Below are positions 60,154-64,000 of a stretch of DNA of 64,000 bases, piece after piece (position 1 is the first letter of the stretch; the number at the start of each line of letters is the position of its first letter). This DNA is from Phallusia fumigata (lineage: Eukaryota; Chordata; Ascidiacea; Phlebobranchia; Ascidiidae). A program made the translations under genes and the position numbers. The notes under the pieces were generated by a model. That model was not told the DNA's origin. It did not search any database and was given only the letters and a program-made list of their open reading frames with translations. The stretch spans positions 310,001-374,000 of the forward strand of contig QXVZ01001034.1 of NCBI GenBank assembly GCA_008931825.1, written 5' to 3'.

Positions 60154-61794
60154 CCGAGTCTGAACGTGTCACCGTAAATTAAACTAAACACCAAATGATA
60201 ATTGTGTTCTCCGTTGCAGCTTTGTACAATGTGTATCCATCTACATTAAATAGCGCAACAACGAAAAACGGAAACGGAAGTGCCAAATCATCTTAAACCC
60301 GGACATGATTTGTCAGCCGTTGTTTTATAAAGCTTTTGAAAAATGATGGTTGCCAAGGCTACACTCACAGCGGAAAGAAGTGATGTAATGACTAAGCCGA
60401 CAATGCATTATTCTACATTAAACAATTTCCGATATTTAAGCATAGACATGGAATCATAGATATTTGTTTTGTTTGGTGTCATTTCAAACATGGTAGTTTC
60501 CACGAGTAAATATCGGGAAAGCTATTGTTTCTTTATTGGTTTTTACTTACCTCCGTTTTTCAACCATCTAGCAACCGCCCATCATATCCAGTCCATCTCC
60601 AGGTTTATTTGGTACACACAATGTGCATTTTGCATTCGCCCTATTTTTGCCACATATGTGCGTTTTTTGCACTGAGGGTTTGGTGTTGTTTCCTTGTTTA
60701 CTGGGACAGTACATCAGTAGAATGTTATTCAGGACGTCGTTGTGAACGAAAGCTAAAAGTGCGTCAAATACTTATTAAAAAATCCGTTCCGATCCTGTTT
60801 AGCAGTTTGTCTTCGAAACAAACTTAATTAGGCACATGCAGGCGTTTAGGTGTAAAAAGTTTTCATTTAGGTGTAAAAGTGGCAAAATTGTTTTTTTTCC
60901 AGAAAGTTTTAATTATCTGTGCCTTTTATCCATTTTTTTTCTCAAAATGGTTATGCGTGGGCCTTTTATCATGTATCATTTGTGTTTCGTTAACAAGCAA
61001 ATCGTTTTGATAAATTTTCTTTCAAACAATCTCTACAGCCGGCAACCTAGCAACGCAATGTCGGCCATACATCGGGTTGTAAAAGTCCTTTTTCTGTTTG
61101 GATGATGTTTTTTTTTCAGTTTAAATGTCTTGAGCAGCCAGGGGATACACTCGTCATCCATGACAGACCATTTTCCCCACTTGCGGTGAGTGGTGGATTT
61201 TGGATTATATTATCTGCAGTCTGTTCCTCCACACCACATTCGACAGGCACAGAGGGGCAAGTCTCATTTCTACATGGATGACCGAAAGCTCTTGGGTAAA
61301 GTTGACTTGACCAACAAAAGTCGACACTGTTTAAGGTTTAGTTTCAAGACAATATTTGGGTATTGACCTATGAAATGAATAAATTAATTGTCCAAGTTTT
61401 GGTAATTTTGTTGACTAAAATCGATTTTGTATTTGGCACAAACATTGGACATCTACTTCAATTATCTATAAGGTTGTTCGCTGATGATGTTAACGAAATT
61501 TTTTTTGTTAATTTATTGGATACGATTACAAAACAGCATATGAATTTAAGCATACGCTTAGCAGTTTTACCAGTGACAGTATTTGTTTTTAAAGCCATTT
61601 TTATGTCCAGACCTGCCCACAATGGTAGTGGATTCAATCTATTAAATAAAAGTAAATTAAGTTGCTCGTAAAAAGACTATTTGAACTGAATGTTTATATT
61701 TGTACACATAAAGCGAAAGTAAACGCTCACCATAAAAATAATTTACAGCATCAGGAAAAAACACCTGGACCCATTGTTTGATCCAGTGCAAACA
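60154..61794. other. Intergenic region between tandem FReD genes
   Basis: This is upstream of the LU-FReD gene and downstream of the right-hand FReD gene, both on the minus strand, so it should hold the promoter of the former. A 26-bp phrase starting GTGTTCTCCGTTGCAGC at 60203 recurs with one change at about 61962. No exon was supported. Confidence 0.5.
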
Positions 61795-64000
61795 CTAGTA
61801 GGATTTATCGCAGACGACTTTCATCACTACTGATTTAATGTTGAAGCGAGTCAATGCGTGTTCTTCGTTCAAACTCCCAGCGCGGCACCTTCTACCGAGC
61901 CACCATCCGCCCTTGGTCACCTCAGCACAATTCCTGTTTCTGTTTCTGAAAATAAGAGTAAAGTGTTCTTCGTTGCAGCTTTGTACAAAGAGTAAAGTCT
62001 TGTTTAACTATCAAAACTTCGCGTAACTACGCTTTGTTGAAGCGAGGAAGGGCCACATCTACAAGCTTGTTGTATGGTTGTTAAAAACTGGTTGACAATT
62101 AAATTTATATTATTCCGCAAAACGCCAAAATACAATACTACAGAAACACTAAGGTTTGTATGACATTGAACTTGGCGTTTAAATCAGTGTTTCTCAACCG
62201 GGATGCCGCGGCTCACTGCTGGGATGCCGTTTGCAGGGCTCAGGGATGCCGCGACCAATTTACTACAACTGTTTTTCCATTGAATTAAGTATTACCAGGT
62301 GTAACGGTGAATAACGCTTATAAAATAGACTGACTTGATTGATGTCTGTATCGCTTTTAAATATAATGCAAAATAACAGTTTACTCCATACTGTTCTTTT
62401 TGTAATTGCCACGTAAGCCGCTATAGGTGCCGCGATTCATTAGTCCCATCAAAGGGTGCCGCAAAAAGGTTGGGAACCACTGGTTTAAATACTTCCATGC
62501 GAGAAGTATCGGTTTGGATAATTGATCAACAATTTCGTCCTATTAATTTTATGTTCCATCTCCATACCTATCGTTGTCGCGGTCACGAGTGGAGAAAGCG
62601 AAGTTTCGGTGGGGGGCAAGACCGTTACCGAGCATGCCGTCATAACTGTCGTACATCATCCGGTAGTTCTCACTTTCCGACTTAACACGAAAGTATCTGA
62701 AAATAAATGGGAACAGAATGATAACCGGCCACTGCGGCCAGTCCTTCTTCGGTTTTTGTTCTTTTTCGGTGATGGATGCACTAAGACCTGAGTTTTAAAT
62801 TTTATAATGCAGTTTTCACATTTTGGCAAGATTTGCAACTTTGATTTGAGTTCAACTGGGCTGGAGTAATATCGCATAGGCTTCTTACCCCAAAAAAAAA
62901 CGTTTGAATGTTTTTGTCCAAGTAAGCCTCTCTACATGTACTTCGTTGCATGTTAGTTATATGGATTTTCAACGATTTGTCTTGTTCAAAAGAAATAATC
63001 TTGTGGACAGTTGGTGCACATGTCCAGACGGTTAAAATGACCCGTAGACCAGTAGACTTACGAAAACTTGCTGGATCAGTGTCGCTTAAACTCGCTTAAA
63101 CTTTCGATTATTAGAAATGATAAACTCACGTCCATACGCCCTTTAGTGTTTGATCATGCAGAAATTCGATTGTCACCTCCAGGTCGCAGTCGTACATGTA
63201 CGTCATCAAGTGTAAGTTTTCCAGCCCTTTCAACACACAATATGACGTCAACACTGTTTAAACGATGACGTCGGAAAACGCGTACATTGACCTCATATTG
63301 ATACCGCCGTTATTAGGTCCGAAGATATTTTACGTGTTAGTTAAGGGGATTTTCGCACAAGCAAGGGCTGAGAACAGACAAGTCAGCCATGGGGATACAT
63401 TCAAATCTGCCGCATATGGCGCTTCGCAGTCCATAATTCACACAAAATACCCATTATCGTAAACCAATGGTTCCCAATCTTTTTTGACGTATTTTTCCCT
63501 TTGCTTACTTTGAAACTTTTTGTACCCTCCCTATACTAGTCAAGAAGTGAGAGTAATATTGAAAGGTTTAAATTCGCTGATGTACCTAAACAGAAATACT
63601 ACACTTAACTATAAAGTGGAAATTCCTCCCCTTTACTCATAAAATTCCTCTCTGGGGAAAAGTTTCCCCGGGTTGGAAACCACTGTCGCAAACTAACGTA
63701 GGAGCACAGATTATCATTTTACATGTGATAAAACAAAATAAATATGATAAAACACAGATGGGCGATCCAGGATGATCACGTGTTTTGTAGAATCAGGACC
63801 GAAAAGTTTTAGCTTTCATGGGAAGTTACTGCTCCCATTTACTCGCTGATTTTTAAGCACCGTTATGTAAGACGTTTTGCTATATGTTCGAGAAAATCCT
63901 ATTTCGTATAAATCATCCATTTTCACCTGTCCAGAACTCTCCTTGTCTGTTGCCGAATCCGCTTTTATATTGCTCCCAGTCTCGATCAAAATTCACTGAA
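61795..64000 (-). CDS. FReD protein, 3' part (runs off the right edge)
   Basis: C-terminal portion of a fibrinogen-related protein, likely secreted. Exons, 3' to 5': 61795-61945 (stop TAG), 62568-62696, 63130-63226, 63927 to beyond 64000; phases agree. Visible FReD motifs in order are SVNFDRDWEQYKSGFG, GEFWTGLENLHLMT, YDCDLEVTIEF, YFRVKSESENYRMM, FSTRDRDND (calcium site), RNCAEVTKGGWWLGRRC and KSVVMKVVCDKSY. The exon phase pattern (1, 2, 2) matches the corresponding FReD exons of the LU-FReD gene, supporting common descent. Whether it also has an LU domain or a collagen stem cannot be seen, since the 5' part lies outside. Confidence 0.83.
62185..62482. mobile_element. hAT-like MITE, family M2, copy 2
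   Basis: Identical 8-bp flanks GTTTAAAT occur at 62177-62184 and 62483-62490. The termini CAGTGTTTCTCAACCGGGAT and GGTTGGGAACCACTG are inverted. The interior matches 10189-10470. Exact flanks suggest it is younger than that copy. It lies in the intron between the last two exons of the right-hand FReD gene. Confidence 0.85.
63465..63685. mobile_element. hAT-like MITE, family M1, copy 2
   Basis: The left end CAATGGTTCCCAATC and right end GGTTGGAAACCACTG are inverted. The flanks TCGTAAAC (63457-63464) and TCGCAAAC (63686-63693) match at 7 of 8. The interior shares TTTGAAACTTT, TGAAAGGTTT and AGTGGAAATTCCTCCCC with 1468-1679. Intron of the right-hand FReD gene. Confidence 0.78.

Overview
The window is animal nuclear DNA and reads as an ascidian tunicate, most likely a Ciona species. 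The evidence is AT-rich sequence, short exons in compact genes with consistent GT-AG phases, chordate-type families (Single-minded, a THEMIS-like CABIT protein, a ficolin), and many short hAT-like MITEs and tRNA-derived SINEs. The species is inferred. All gene models were built by hand from splice sites, reading-frame phase and family similarity.

Layout: (1) about 1.1-12.0 kb, plus strand: a THEMIS-family gene with two CABIT regions and a proline-rich tail; its first exon is missing or lies off the window. (2) 14.0-15.8 kb, minus: a complete six-exon ficolin-like lectin (signal peptide, collagen stretch, neck, fibrinogen-related domain or FReD). (3) 15.8-31.6 kb: no gene recognised. (4) 31.6-43.3 kb, plus: Single-minded (bHLH-PAS), nine exons closing to 659 codons, with a 6.9 kb first intron. 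(5) 44.4-48.9 kb, minus: VPS36 (ESCRT-II), eight exons, 367 codons. (6) 49.5-55.5 kb, plus: a secreted chimera made of a Ly6/uPAR-type three-finger (LU) domain, a FReD, an EGF domain and a contactin-associated-protein type fibrinogen-like module. (7) 56.8-60.2 kb, minus: a shorter LU-FReD paralogue. (8) 61.8-64.0 kb, minus: the 3' part of a further FReD gene running off the right edge.

Four of the seven genes carry FReDs, and the last three form a local cluster with shared exon phases. The ficolin and the LU-FReD proteins look like secreted recognition molecules; the THEMIS-like gene looks like an intracellular signalling adaptor. VPS36 and Sim are conserved housekeeping and developmental genes. 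I see no operon-like spacing.

The most unusual items are the LU-FReD-EGF-FBG chimera with a candidate alternative terminal exon and a perfect 51-copy octamer array in its last intron; a tRNA/SINE-like 17-mer inside a coding exon of Sim; a THEMIS relative in a lineage not known to have T-cell receptors; and an excess of the octamer TGACGTCA. I saw no retrovirus-like, Polinton-like or toxin-gene remains.
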